DNA of 64,000 nt from Chryseolinea serpens. GTDB taxonomy: Bacteria > Bacteroidota > Bacteroidia > Cytophagales > Cyclobacteriaceae. Of this stretch, positions 34,401 through 43,124 are shown one piece after another (the stretch's first letter is position 1; every line of letters begins with the position of its first letter). The translations under genes and the position numbers were made by a program. The DNA lies in NCBI RefSeq assembly GCF_900129725.1, contig NZ_FQWQ01000006.1:186001-250000 (forward strand), in the 5' to 3' direction. A model generated the notes under the pieces. That model ran no database searches, was not told the DNA's origin, and saw only the letters and a list, made by a program, of their open reading frames with translations.

Positions 34401-35963
34401 TCACTTGCGGGGCATCAGACCCTCGCGGTTGGCTGCGCCGATGGCAAATGTGGCCAGCATGACGGCGTTTTGTTTCAGGTCGGCCTCCACGGCGCGCTCA
34501 TACATGTCCATGCTGGAATGCCAGCTTCGTGCAAAATATTCGATGGGGTCGGTGATGAATTGAAATCCCGGCAGCCCCACGTTGTCGAACGGAATGTGGT
34601 CCGTGCTGCCGGTGTTGCTCAGGCTTAGGGTGGACGTTCCGTCCTTTTCAAAGGGTTTTAACCACTCGCGAAAAATCGGGCGCACGTTTTCGTTGCCTTG
34701 CAGGTACACGCCGCGCCACCGGCCACCGCCGTTGTCGGTGTTGAAGTATACCGAGAACTTCTCTCCTTCCGCGGTCAGTTTCACGCTATCGGCCACGCGT
34801 TCGCCAAGATGCTTCTTCACATAACCCGTCGACCCCAGCAAGCCCTGCTCCTCGCCACCCCACAACCCGATGCGAATGGTACGGGAGGGCTGTACGCCGG
34901 CAGCTTTCAACAAGCGCATCGCTTCCATGCAAATGGCCACACCCACGGCGTTGTCGGTGGTACCCGTTCCGCTGTGCCACGAGTCCAGGTGGGCGCCAAA
35001 CATCACGACTTCTTCTTTCTTATCTGTTCCGGGAATTTCACCGATCACGTTGAAGCCGTCTTCGGGTTTGGTGAATTCGGTTTCCATGGCAAGCTCGAGC
35101 TTCACCGTCAAACCTTGTTGAAGCTGTCGCACCAGCCGGTTGTAGTGCTCGGCGGCCACCACAATTTGCGGAAGGATCTCAGGGGCATTGTCGGCTTGTG
35201 CACTGACGCGCGCGCCGGTTGCCGTGGGATCGGTGGGGACGGTTGCCGCGCTGGCATAAAACGTTCCGTAACTTCCACGGCTGCCTTCCATCACCGCCAA
35301 CGCTCCTTCGCTCTCACAGAGCCGCCATTTTTTGTAGGTCAACATTTCCGGCGCACCGGCCGCGAACCGTCGCCGCGAACCGCCGGAGCGATTGGATGCC
35401 GCGGCATTGGCCATCTTCAACAACGTGGAGTCGGTGAGCCGCGTAGCATCCGGTTTGAAAGCCGGCTTGGGCATGATGGGAAAATCGAAAAGCACGATCT
35501 TTCCTTTCAGCTTGCCTTTGTATTTTTCGAGGTCCTCTTCGGTCTTCACGTCCAGGTAGATCGCTTCGGTCTTGTGTGTCCCTTTCACACCGGGCGACCA
35601 GGCCTTGGGGTAGCCGATCACCGAAAAATAAACCGGCGCCATGACCTGCAGGCTGAATTTTTTCACAAACCATCCCCGCCCAAAAGGACCAAACGAATCG
35701 AAGTGCACATTTCCAACACCCCAACCCTCCAGGGCAGACTTAGCATAGTTCGCTGCATTCTTATAACCGGGTGAATTGGTCAGCCGCGGACCGTTCATGT
35801 CGGTAAGCATGCTCAGGATCTCCATCACCCTGGAATTCTTCAATCCTTCCTTTCTGAACTTCGACACCAGCGCCGTGTCCACCGCATCGCGATGTTGCGC
35901 CAGTAGTGTCGGGGCGGAAAGCATGAGCAAGGCAGCGTACAGATAGGAACGGAATTTTTTCAT
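34401..35963 (-). CDS. M28 family metallopeptidase (PA-domain aminopeptidase)
   Basis: About 520 aa, exported by a signal peptide (cleavage near LLAQ). An inserted PA-like region lies between about residues 135 and 270. The peptidase part has zinc-ligand motifs FGAHLDSWHSGTGTTDNAVG (His and Asp), GGEEQGLLGS (Glu pair), VYFNTDNGG and the late GSTDHIPF. It resembles bacterial glutamate carboxypeptidase-like aminopeptidases, periplasmic or secreted. The ATG at 35963 directly before the signal peptide is used; 35972 is also in frame. Confidence 0.9.
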   Translation of the reverse strand: MKKFRSYLYAALLMLSAPTLLAQHRDAVDTALVSKFRKEGLKNSRVMEILSMLTDMNGPRLTNSPGYKNAANYAKSALEGWGVGNVHFDSFGPFGRGWFVKKFSLQVMAPVYFSVIGYPKAWSPGVKGTHKTEAIYLDVKTEEDLEKYKGKLKGKIVLFDFPIMPKPAFKPDATRLTDSTLLKMANAAASNRSGGSRRRFAAGAPEMLTYKKWRLCESEGALAVMEGSRGSYGTFYASAATVPTDPTATGARVSAQADNAPEILPQIVVAAEHYNRLVRQLQQGLTVKLELAMETEFTKPEDGFNVIGEIPGTDKKEEVVMFGAHLDSWHSGTGTTDNAVGVAICMEAMRLLKAAGVQPSRTIRIGLWGGEEQGLLGSTGYVKKHLGERVADSVKLTAEGEKFSVYFNTDNGGGRWRGVYLQGNENVRPIFREWLKPFEKDGTSTLSLSNTGSTDHIPFDNVGLPGFQFITDPIEYFARSWHSSMDMYERAVEADLKQNAVMLATFAIGAANREGLMPRK

Positions 35964-36161
35964 GGATGACACATTACAATTTGAAGGGTAAATTAGACTT
36001 CATTGCCTTGGATCGGGCTACCGCTTATTTATTTTTCGATGAAAGCAGAAAAATTCTTTCGAAAACCGGACAAGTGCCTGAACATTTTGAAACATTAAAA
36101 TCGCGGAAGAAAGTGGCAAGGCAACGTCATGATCCTTTCTGTTTAAGCGGATGGTTCGTCG

Positions 36162-36665
36162 CTAATGTTTTTTGCTAAGCGAAAGGATGACGTCTTTCTT
36201 GGCCCGGTAAATATTCCAGACACCGTCTACATTCACCGCACCATCCGGCAGCGGCGAAACGAGGGGGCGCGAATACAACACGGAATCGTAGTCCTCCTGT
36301 CGGCCCTCTTTGTAAATTTTCTGGATGTTGTCTTGTGTCGAGCCCGTTTCCGCGCCGATCACATAGGCCTCGATGAGCTGGCGCTCCACCTCCATGGCGT
36401 TGCCCGAACCGGGCACGATCCAGCGCGCACGGGCATGGTAGTGGCGGGCAACGGAATCGGCCTTCGCCGGATCAAAATGCACCTTTTCCAGCGCCTTAAA
36501 AATCTCCCGCCCCTGATCCAACGCACCGGTCATGATCTCGGCATCCGACAGCTTCACAATTTGGTGCTGTTCCATGTCCTCGTGCATTTTCCGGCGTTGT
36601 TCGTCGGTCAGTTTGCCACCACACGCCACCAGGGCAAAAAGTCCTGCCAATACGATTTTTCTCAT
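36162..36665 (-). CDS. Hypothetical lipoprotein, about 167 aa
   Basis: A lipoprotein signal (MRKIVLAGLFALVAC) followed by a soluble charged domain containing QRRKMHEDMEQHQI and ending in VWNIYRAKKDVILSLSKKH. It resembles DUF3365-type heme-like domains only loosely, and no CxxCH is present, so no function is claimed. The ATG at 36665 is preferred over 36701 because it starts the signal peptide. It is divergent from prfA. Confidence 0.65.
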   Translation of the reverse strand: MRKIVLAGLFALVACGGKLTDEQRRKMHEDMEQHQIVKLSDAEIMTGALDQGREIFKALEKVHFDPAKADSVARHYHARARWIVPGSGNAMEVERQLIEAYVIGAETGSTQDNIQKIYKEGRQEDYDSVLYSRPLVSPLPDGAVNVDGVWNIYRAKKDVILSLSKKH

Positions 36666-36816
36666 GGTCCCAAAGGTCCAACGGGCCGCATGAAAATCCA
36701 AGCCGCAAGCCCATATTTAGCGTCCACCCTCAGGCTAGGTTTTCCAGGGAAACAACAATATTCCGTGGACCCTTTACGTCTTTCTTTTTGTTACCTTTGC
36801 GGGTTCAATATTGGGT

Positions 36817-37890
36817 ATGATCGAAAAACTGGAAGAAATCAAGCTGCGTTTTGAGGAGGTGGGCCAACTGCTGGCACAGCCGGAGACCGTGAAAGACATG
36901 AAGAAATTCTCTCAGCTCAGCAAGGAATACCGGGACCTGGAAAAGATCGTGATCAAATACAATCAATTCAAGGATGCCCGCAATCATTTGCAGCAGGCCA
37001 AAGAGGTGCTTCAAAAGGAAAAAGACGAAGAACTGCGCGAATTGGCAAAAATGGAGATCGACGAACTGGAGCCCAAAATAGAGCACCTGGACGGCGAGAT
37101 CAAGGAACTGCTCATCCCCAAAGATCCCAACGACGACAAGAACGTGATGCTGGAAATCCGCGCCGGAACGGGTGGCGACGAAGCCGCCATTTTCGCGGGC
37201 GACCTCTGGCGCATGTACCAGCGTTTCTGCGAACGCCGTGGCCTGAAAATGTCCGTGCTCGACGTCACGGAAGGCACCGCCGGCGGCTACAAAGAAGTGA
37301 TCTGCAGCGTCAGCGGCGAGTCTGTTTATGGCTTGCTGAAATTTGAATCGGGTGTACACCGCGTGCAGCGCGTTCCGGCGACGGAACAAATGGGTCGCGT
37401 CCACACCTCGGCAGCCTCGGTAGTAGTGATGCCCGAAGTGGAAGATGTATCCATCGAGATCAACCCGGCGGACCTGGAATATCAAACCGCGCGTTCCAGT
37501 GGTGCGGGTGGCCAGAACGTGAACAAGGTGGAAACCAAAGTGCAGCTCACTCACAAGCCCTCGGGCATCGTCATCACCTGCCAGATCGAACGCTCACAGC
37601 ATGGCAACCGCGAGCGTGCGCTGCAAATGTTGAAGACAAAATTATACGAGATCGAATTGGAAAAACAACAGTCCGAAATCGGTGCCACCCGCAAGTCGAT
37701 CGTGCGCACCGGCGACCGCTCCGAAAAAATACGGACCTATAATTATCCACAAAGCCGTGTCACCGACCATCGCATCGGTTACACGCAACACAATTTACCG
37801 GCCGTCATGAACGGCGACCTCGACGGCTTCGTTGAACAGCTGCGCATCGCCGACAGTGCCGAGCGCATGATGGAAGGCGCAACACAATAA
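36817..37890 (+). CDS. prfA: Peptide chain release factor 1
   Basis: About 357 aa. It recognises UAA and UAG stop codons and triggers peptide release. The GGQ loop is in [14 protein letters not shown] near residue 230. The codon-recognition region of domain 2 lies near [11 protein letters not shown] with the PxT-type PAT variant. A long N-terminal helical domain is present. The ATG at 36817 is chosen over a TTG at 36811. A TACCTTTG box upstream is a possible -7 element. Confidence 0.96.
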   Translation: MIEKLEEIKLRFEEVGQLLAQPETVKDMKKFSQLSKEYRDLEKIVIKYNQFKDARNHLQQAKEVLQKEKDEELRELAKMEIDELEPKIEHLDGEIKELLIPKDPNDDKNVMLEIRAGTGGDEAAIFAGDLWRMYQRFCERRGLKMSVLDVTEGTAGGYKEVICSVSGESVYGLLKFESGVHRVQRVPATEQMGRVHTSAASVVVMPEVEDVSIEINPADLEYQTARSSGAGGQNVNKVETKVQLTHKPSGIVITCQIERSQHGNRERALQMLKTKLYEIELEKQQSEIGATRKSIVRTGDRSEKIRTYNYPQSRVTDHRIGYTQHNLPAVMNGDLDGFVEQLRIADSAERMMEGATQ

Positions 37891-37971
37891 CCGCATCACT
37901 GCCGTGTAAAATATTTTATTAACTTGAATAGATTCCTTTTCAGTAAATTCGTTTCAAACTAAAAAAGCAAT

Positions 37972-38550
37972 ATGAGTAAAGGATTATTGATAACCCTCAT
38001 TGTAGTCGGAGTGGTTGTTGTTTCAGTCTTAGGTTTTATTTCCTGGGGTAGCGGCGTTTACGACAGTGCCGTGAAGCTGCAGGAAAGCGTAAACGCCGAG
38101 TGGGGCGATGTGCAAGCCGCCTATCAACGCCGTGCGGACCTGGTGCCCAACCTGGTGGCCACTGTGAAAGGCGCTGCCGAAAATGAAAAAAGTATATTGG
38201 TGCAGGTAACACAAGCCCGCGCCGGCATCGTGAATGCAAAAACTCCGGAGGACCTGGAGATTGCTGGTCGCAAAATCAACACCGCCATCAACCTGGCATT
38301 CGAGGCGTATCCGCAGATCCGCTCCACCGAAAATTTCCAGGACCTGCAATCCCAATTGGAGGGCACGGAGAACCGCATCAATGTGGCACGTCAACGCTAT
38401 AATGAATCCATAAAAGGATACAATAGTTTCATCCGCGGCTTCTGGAAAAGAAAGGCCCTGAGCTGGTTCGGTGGCGAAGAAGACTTCAGCACCCGAAAAG
38501 GATTCGAAGCTTCTCAAAGTGCACAAGATGCACCTCAAGTGAAATTCTGA
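37972..38550 (+). CDS. lemA: LemA family protein
   Basis: A 192-aa membrane-anchored helical protein. It has an N-terminal transmembrane helix (residues 4-26) and the family segments VKLQESVNAEWGDVQAAYQRRADLVPNLV and RQRYNESIKGYNSFIRGF. LemA proteins are widespread and of unknown molecular function. The gene lies 81 bases downstream of prfA and is followed by a good terminator. Confidence 0.93.
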   Translation: MSKGLLITLIVVGVVVVSVLGFISWGSGVYDSAVKLQESVNAEWGDVQAAYQRRADLVPNLVATVKGAAENEKSILVQVTQARAGIVNAKTPEDLEIAGRKINTAINLAFEAYPQIRSTENFQDLQSQLEGTENRINVARQRYNESIKGYNSFIRGFWKRKALSWFGGEEDFSTRKGFEASQSAQDAPQVKF

Positions 38551-38586
38551 TCATACGATCTTACCTCTCCGCTTGCACGAAGAGGG

Positions 38587-38614
38587 GCCCCGCCAGAATT
38601 GGTGGGGCTTTTTT
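38587..38614 (+). terminator. Intrinsic terminator after lemA
   Basis: An 8-bp GC-rich stem (GCCCCGCC with GGTGGGGC) with a six-base loop and a run of six T, about 37 bases after the lemA stop. Confidence 0.9.
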
Positions 38615-38709
38615 GTTTATTATTCTTTCACGGTTCACCTTTCAAATAAGAAATAAACTCTGGCGAAAAGAAATTTGGTAGATTCGTAGACCCACATAAC
38701 ACTACGCCT

Positions 38710-40089
38710 ATGCTACGACCACTTTTCTTTTTTGTAACGCTACTCGTTTGTGGCCTCAGCGCCCAGGCCCAATACGAAGCCAACTGGAATTCGATCGACA
38801 GTCGTCCCGTGCCCACGTGGTTTCAGGATGCCAAGTTCGGCATCTTCATTCACTGGGGCGTGTTCTCGGTGCCCGCGTGGGGACCCACCAAGTCTGCCGT
38901 CTATGAACAATATGCCGAGTGGTATTGGTGGCGCCTGCTCGATCCCAAGGCGGCGACATACAAAGAGTTCAATGATTTTCACAACCGCACCTACGGCAAA
39001 GATTTCAAGTACCAGGATTTTGTAAAAGGTTTTACATGCGAGATGTTCGAGCCCGCCGATTGGGCCACCATCCTGGAACAATCCGGCGCCCGATATGTCG
39101 TGCTCACCTCCAAGCACCACGAAGGGTTCACCCTTTGGCCCAGCGCCCAGTCCTGGAACTGGAACGCCGTCGATGTGGGTCCGCACCGCGACCTGGCCGG
39201 CGATCTCTCCCAGGCCGTGAAAGCAAAAGGCCTCCACATGGGCTTCTACTATTCGCTCTACGAATGGTTCAATCCCCTCTACAAATCAGACGTAAACAAA
39301 TACGTTGACGACCACATGATCCCCCAAATGAAAGACCTGGTGACCCGCTACAAACCCGACGTGGTGTGGACCGATGGCGAGTGGGACCACCCCAGCGAAA
39401 CCTGGAAAAGCACGTCGTTCCTGGCGTGGCTCTACAACGAATCGCCGGTGAAAGAAACCGTGGTGGTGAACGACCGTTGGGGAAAAGAAACGCGGAGCAA
39501 ACACGGTGGCATTTATACTACCGAATACGACCTGGTGCATGACCAAACCTCCGTCGGAAAAAAGATCGAACATCCCTGGGAAGAATGCCGGGGCATTGGC
39601 GGGTCGTTTGGCTACAACCGGAACGAACAACTCTCGGACTATTCGACATCCGAAAAGCTCGTACACATTCTGATCGACAAGGTAGCGCGCGGAGGCAATC
39701 TGCTCTTGAACATCGGCCCCACCGCCGACGGGCGCATACCGGTGATCATGCAACAACGGCTGGCGGATATGGGTGGATGGCTGCGCGTGAATGGTGAAGC
39801 CATCTATGGCACACGCTCGTGGGATAAGGCTCCGGCGGTGACAGCCGATACCAAAGTGTATTATACACGGAAAGGAAATGATCTTTATGTGATCTGCACA
39901 AAATTTCCGGAACAATCGCTCACGGTGAAGGGCGTAAGCAAAAACGCAAAAGTTTCGTTGCTGGGATATTCCGGCAAGGTGGCGCAGGCCGCCAGCGGAA
40001 GTGATCTCAAGATCACACCTCCTTCGCTAAATCCGGCCACTAACCCCTGTCAATATGCGTGGGTATTTAAAGTAGCAAACGCGCTGTAA
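38710..40089 (+). CDS. Alpha-L-fucosidase, GH29
   Basis: A 459-aa exported glycoside hydrolase that removes alpha-L-fucose from glycans. A signal peptide ends near SAQAQ (about residue 20). The (beta/alpha)8 catalytic domain has FGIFIHWGVFSVPAWG, YVVLTSKHHEGFTLWPS, and the nucleophile aspartate in DVVWTDGEWD. A C-terminal beta domain of about 90 residues follows. The length is normal. It begins the small carbohydrate region with the TIM-barrel and GH3 genes, but on the opposite strand. Confidence 0.94.
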   Translation: MLRPLFFFVTLLVCGLSAQAQYEANWNSIDSRPVPTWFQDAKFGIFIHWGVFSVPAWGPTKSAVYEQYAEWYWWRLLDPKAATYKEFNDFHNRTYGKDFKYQDFVKGFTCEMFEPADWATILEQSGARYVVLTSKHHEGFTLWPSAQSWNWNAVDVGPHRDLAGDLSQAVKAKGLHMGFYYSLYEWFNPLYKSDVNKYVDDHMIPQMKDLVTRYKPDVVWTDGEWDHPSETWKSTSFLAWLYNESPVKETVVVNDRWGKETRSKHGGIYTTEYDLVHDQTSVGKKIEHPWEECRGIGGSFGYNRNEQLSDYSTSEKLVHILIDKVARGGNLLLNIGPTADGRIPVIMQQRLADMGGWLRVNGEAIYGTRSWDKAPAVTADTKVYYTRKGNDLYVICTKFPEQSLTVKGVSKNAKVSLLGYSGKVAQAASGSDLKITPPSLNPATNPCQYAWVFKVANAL

Positions 40090-40106
40090 AAATTTGAACC
40101 GCCTCA

Positions 40107-40203
40107 CCTTCGCTAAAGCTTCGGCGAGCAAGAAAGGCGCAGAGGCGCAAAGTCAACGCAAAGCCCTTCTCTGCATTAACTTTGCGCTCTTTGCGTCTCT
40201 GCG
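40107..40203. repeat. Inverted-repeat block between the fucosidase and TIM-barrel genes
   Basis: Two features share this gap. At 40107-40126 is a reverse copy of the 20-base core of the 31-bp repeats at 33602. At 40138-40203 a stem pairs CGCAGAGGCGCAAAG with CTTTGCGTCTCTGCG (one mismatch) around a loop that contains further AACGCAAAG/CTTTGCG pairing. The type of element (tttgcg/cgcaaag-rich palindromes) is frequent between convergent genes in Bacteroidota and may end both transcripts. Confidence 0.7.
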
Positions 40204-40206
40204 GTT

Positions 40207-41118
40207 CTAAATGATTTTCGACAAATTAGTAAAGCTAGTGGTCACACTTTCCATCGACGGCGCCATGTCCTGCTCATAAAAGAAATGCTTCATCCCCGAG
40301 AGCTTGGCATTCTCAAACACCGGCTTAAACTGCACCACACCATTCCCGATCTCCGTGATTGTATTCAAATCGCTGGCAATATCTTTCACATGCCACAACG
40401 GGAACCGTCCCGGATATTGCTTGAACAAATCCACCGGATTCTGTTTCGCCTTCGTAGCCCACGCCAAATCAAGCTCCATCTTCACCAGCTCTTTATCGGT
40501 CTGCGACATGATCAAATCATACGGCCGCTTTCCTTCCACCAGGTCAAACTCCGTGGCGTGGTTGTGATAGGCAAACTGGATCTTCGATTTCTTACAAGCC
40601 TCCCCGGTCTTGCTAAAAATATCGATCGAACCTTTGATCTCGTCCAACGTGCCCACCGGTGCGCTGGCACAAACGAGATACGGCAGTCCGCCCTCCGCCG
40701 CTTCATCCACCAGCTGTTGATAATTGTCGCGAAGATTTGGCAGCGACGCAATGAATGCATATTCCGGGGGCAACGCCCGACCGTCAGGCATCTTGAACGG
40801 GGCGCCCATCACGTGGTGGCTGCGCCATTTCATGCCCGCGTCTTCGATCATGGTCTTCAATTCCTTTGGCTTCAGACCGTAGTAATATCCCTTGGGACTG
40901 AACGCCGTTTCGATGTCCTTGAACCCAATGTCGGCAAGCTTCTTGAAGGTTCCCTTCACGTCATCGCCCATCAACCTTAGCAAGGTGAACATCTGGATGC
41001 CGATGGGTTTAGCGGCCCCTTTCATAAAAGCAGAAAACGCATCCGCGCTTCCCGGCAACATAAGGCCACCCAATGCCAGTGCACCCGAGCCCTTCAAAAA
41101 ATCTCTGCGATTGATCAT
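40207..41118 (-). CDS. Tat-exported sugar phosphate isomerase/epimerase-like TIM-barrel protein
   Basis: 303 aa. The N-terminus NRRDFLKG followed by a hydrophobic stretch is a twin-arginine signal, so the folded protein is exported. The rest is an AP-endonuclease 2-like TIM barrel (family of xylose isomerase-like proteins) with QMFTLLRLMG, AYHNHATEFDLVE and MELDLAWATKAKQNP segments, probably binding a metal through His and Asp/Glu. Likely an isomerase or epimerase of sugars, or a related hydrolase; the substrate is unknown. It follows the GH3 gene at 32 bases and is probably co-transcribed. Confidence 0.85.
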   Translation of the reverse strand: MINRRDFLKGSGALALGGLMLPGSADAFSAFMKGAAKPIGIQMFTLLRLMGDDVKGTFKKLADIGFKDIETAFSPKGYYYGLKPKELKTMIEDAGMKWRSHHVMGAPFKMPDGRALPPEYAFIASLPNLRDNYQQLVDEAAEGGLPYLVCASAPVGTLDEIKGSIDIFSKTGEACKKSKIQFAYHNHATEFDLVEGKRPYDLIMSQTDKELVKMELDLAWATKAKQNPVDLFKQYPGRFPLWHVKDIASDLNTITEIGNGVVQFKPVFENAKLSGMKHFFYEQDMAPSMESVTTSFTNLSKII

Positions 41119-41150
41119 GTCTCTGTCTGTTTAAATGAATCTTGATTTAC

Positions 41151-43022
41151 TTATTTCGAATACGACAACCCAAAACCGAATTTGTACAGCGGATCTTTCG
41201 AGTCATAAGGCACATCTTCTTTTTGATTGCGCACGGCCTCCATCGAAGAGGGCAATTCAAAGGGCAGCTTGCCTTCGGGTTTTGCTTTTCCAAAGATCAC
41301 ATCCAACACCGCCGCGTCGCTGGCACCATAGTTGGCCACGAGCGCCTTTGCTTTGGCGCTGATCTCGGGGATCACCGCGGGACGGTCGAGATAGATGTCT
41401 ACAATGGTGGGCACGGTGTTGAGCAGTTTGAGAATATCTTCTTTCTCTTTGCCTTTAAAATCCAGGTCGCCATGGTGAAACATCTTCGCCATAAAATTTT
41501 CGGTTTCCACAGGCACCCACGGTGTTTTCAAGCGAATGATGGCCAACTCCGCAGCCTCCGGTGTGTCGACCACTTCACCGTATTGCGCGGCCACGGCCTT
41601 GTCGATATTTTGAACAAAGATCTTTTTCTTGCCCGAGAGGGGCAGGGTTTTCGCATCGTTCTTTAGCAACGTGATGGCACGGCGCTGGGCTACTTCGCCT
41701 GCTTTCTTGAATTCTTCCTTGCCCACGATCTGTGTGGCCTTATCGACGTCCACATAGGGGTTATCGAACAATCCCAATTCAAACTTCTGACGGAGCAATC
41801 GTCTCACCGATTCGTCGACACGCTTCTCGCTTAACTGGCCATCCTTTACCAGCGCCACAACATGCTCGGGCACACTCTCGCCACCAAACTGATCCACGCC
41901 GGCGTTTATTACCTTCAACACTCTTTCCTTCTCACTCAAATTCTCAACACCCCACGCGCGGGCGGGCCACACCACGTTGCCCATTTTAGCATCGGTGATC
42001 AGACCCCAGTCGGTGCAAACCACGCCGTCGTATTTATATTTCTCGCGCAGCAGTTTGGTGATGATGTCTTTGTTGAAACTGAACGCTACGTTCTCGCTGG
42101 TCTGATCCGTCGGCACACCATAGTAGGGCATGATGGCCGCCGTCTTGGCCGCAAACGCCGCTTCAAACGGAATGAGGTGATAGTTGAAATTATTACCCGG
42201 GTAAACTTGTCCTTTTTGGAACTCGAAGTGAGGGTCAAGTCCTTCTTTTTGCGGACCTCCACCCGAAAAATGTTTCGTCATGCAAGCCACGCCGTTCTTG
42301 TCGAGAGTGGCGCCCTGGAAGCCGAGCACATAGGCCTTGATCATTTTGGCCGACAGGTTAGCGTCTTCCCCAAAGGTTCCGCTCACGCGAGGCCAACGCG
42401 GCTCCGTGGCCAGGTCGGCCATGGGGTGCAAGGCTTCGCGGATGCCCACCGCCAGATATTCCTGACGGGCAATGTCAGCAAACTTTCGTGTGAGCGCCTC
42501 GTCGCCAATGGCGGCAAAGCCAAGCTGCTCGGGCCACTGCGAAAAGGTCTCGGCCGACATCGCGAAGATGTTGTTGCTAAAATAATGGCGCGGGTCCGAT
42601 GCCAGCGTAATGGGAATGCCCAACCGGCTTTCCTCTGCCATCTTCTGAATGTTGTTATACCAGGTGGCCAGAGCCTTCGTGCCCGGCGCTGCCCAGATGT
42701 TGAGGTGGTTCATTTTCTTGTCGCGGATCAGCGAGGGGGCGGTGGGTGCAAAGGCAAACATGCCGGTGCCCGGCCGTTCTTCAAGACTGCCGTCGTCGTT
42801 GAGACGCACGCCGTTGATGAACATCATGCCGGCCTTCTCCTCCAGCGTCATCTGCGACAAAAGATCATTGACCCGGGCCGCCACGGGCTTCGATGTGTCT
42901 TCGTACACATCCATCTTGCCGTTTTTATTGAGGTCGCGGTAGGTCGGGCGGGTGGCAAATGACAGACCCAGGACAGCCGCCAGCGGGATCGCCAGCAAGG
43001 TATAGCGGAAAGAAACCTTCAT
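41151..43022 (-). CDS. Glycoside hydrolase family 3 protein
   Basis: About 623 aa, exported, with the N-terminal part DLNKNGKMDVYEDTSKP (EF-hand-like DxNxDG pattern) and the GH3 segments VNDLLSQMTLEEKAGMMF, MTKHFSGGGPQKEG and the nucleophile aspartate in GVVCTDWGLI. A C-terminal (alpha/beta)6 sandwich follows (RRAITLLKND to the end). Beta-glucosidase or beta-xylosidase-like activity is likely, but specificity is not readable. The ATG at 43022 is used; upstream residues from 43046 overlap the operator. The gene is divergent from the Nudix regulator. Confidence 0.92.
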   Translation of the reverse strand: MKVSFRYTLLAIPLAAVLGLSFATRPTYRDLNKNGKMDVYEDTSKPVAARVNDLLSQMTLEEKAGMMFINGVRLNDDGSLEERPGTGMFAFAPTAPSLIRDKKMNHLNIWAAPGTKALATWYNNIQKMAEESRLGIPITLASDPRHYFSNNIFAMSAETFSQWPEQLGFAAIGDEALTRKFADIARQEYLAVGIREALHPMADLATEPRWPRVSGTFGEDANLSAKMIKAYVLGFQGATLDKNGVACMTKHFSGGGPQKEGLDPHFEFQKGQVYPGNNFNYHLIPFEAAFAAKTAAIMPYYGVPTDQTSENVAFSFNKDIITKLLREKYKYDGVVCTDWGLITDAKMGNVVWPARAWGVENLSEKERVLKVINAGVDQFGGESVPEHVVALVKDGQLSEKRVDESVRRLLRQKFELGLFDNPYVDVDKATQIVGKEEFKKAGEVAQRRAITLLKNDAKTLPLSGKKKIFVQNIDKAVAAQYGEVVDTPEAAELAIIRLKTPWVPVETENFMAKMFHHGDLDFKGKEKEDILKLLNTVPTIVDIYLDRPAVIPEISAKAKALVANYGASDAAVLDVIFGKAKPEGKLPFELPSSMEAVRNQKEDVPYDSKDPLYKFGFGLSYSK

Positions 43023-43026
43023 TTTT

Positions 43027-43047
43027 ATTGTGTTTATGGTACACAAT
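43027..43047. promoter_or_regulatory. Palindromic operator 1 between GH3 and the Nudix regulator
   Basis: ATTGTGT-TTATGGT-ACACAAT, a perfect 7-7-7 inverted repeat of 21 bases, 5 bases before the GH3 ATG on the minus strand. It matches operator 2 at 14 of 21 positions, including both half-site cores. Expected to be bound by the adjacent Nudix-winged-helix regulator. Confidence 0.65.
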
Positions 43048-43060
43048 GATACAAATTTTC

Positions 43061-43081
43061 AATGTGTCTAAAGTACGCATT
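43061..43081. promoter_or_regulatory. Palindromic operator 2 between GH3 and the Nudix regulator
   Basis: AATGTGT-CTAAAGT-ACGCATT, a 21-base inverted repeat with one half-site mismatch and flanking C/G that extend the palindrome to 23 bases. Its centre lies 34 bases (about three helical turns) from operator 1 and 44 bases upstream of the regulator ATG. Confidence 0.65.
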
Positions 43082-43124
43082 GAAAAATTTTTTATGCACC
43101 CCGCGGTTTCTCTATATTAGCAGC

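Noticed and set aside
35966-36178. Plus-strand frame between the M28 gene and the lipoprotein gene
   Set aside because: It overlaps both neighbours at its ends, and its translation shows no protein-like pattern or start signal.
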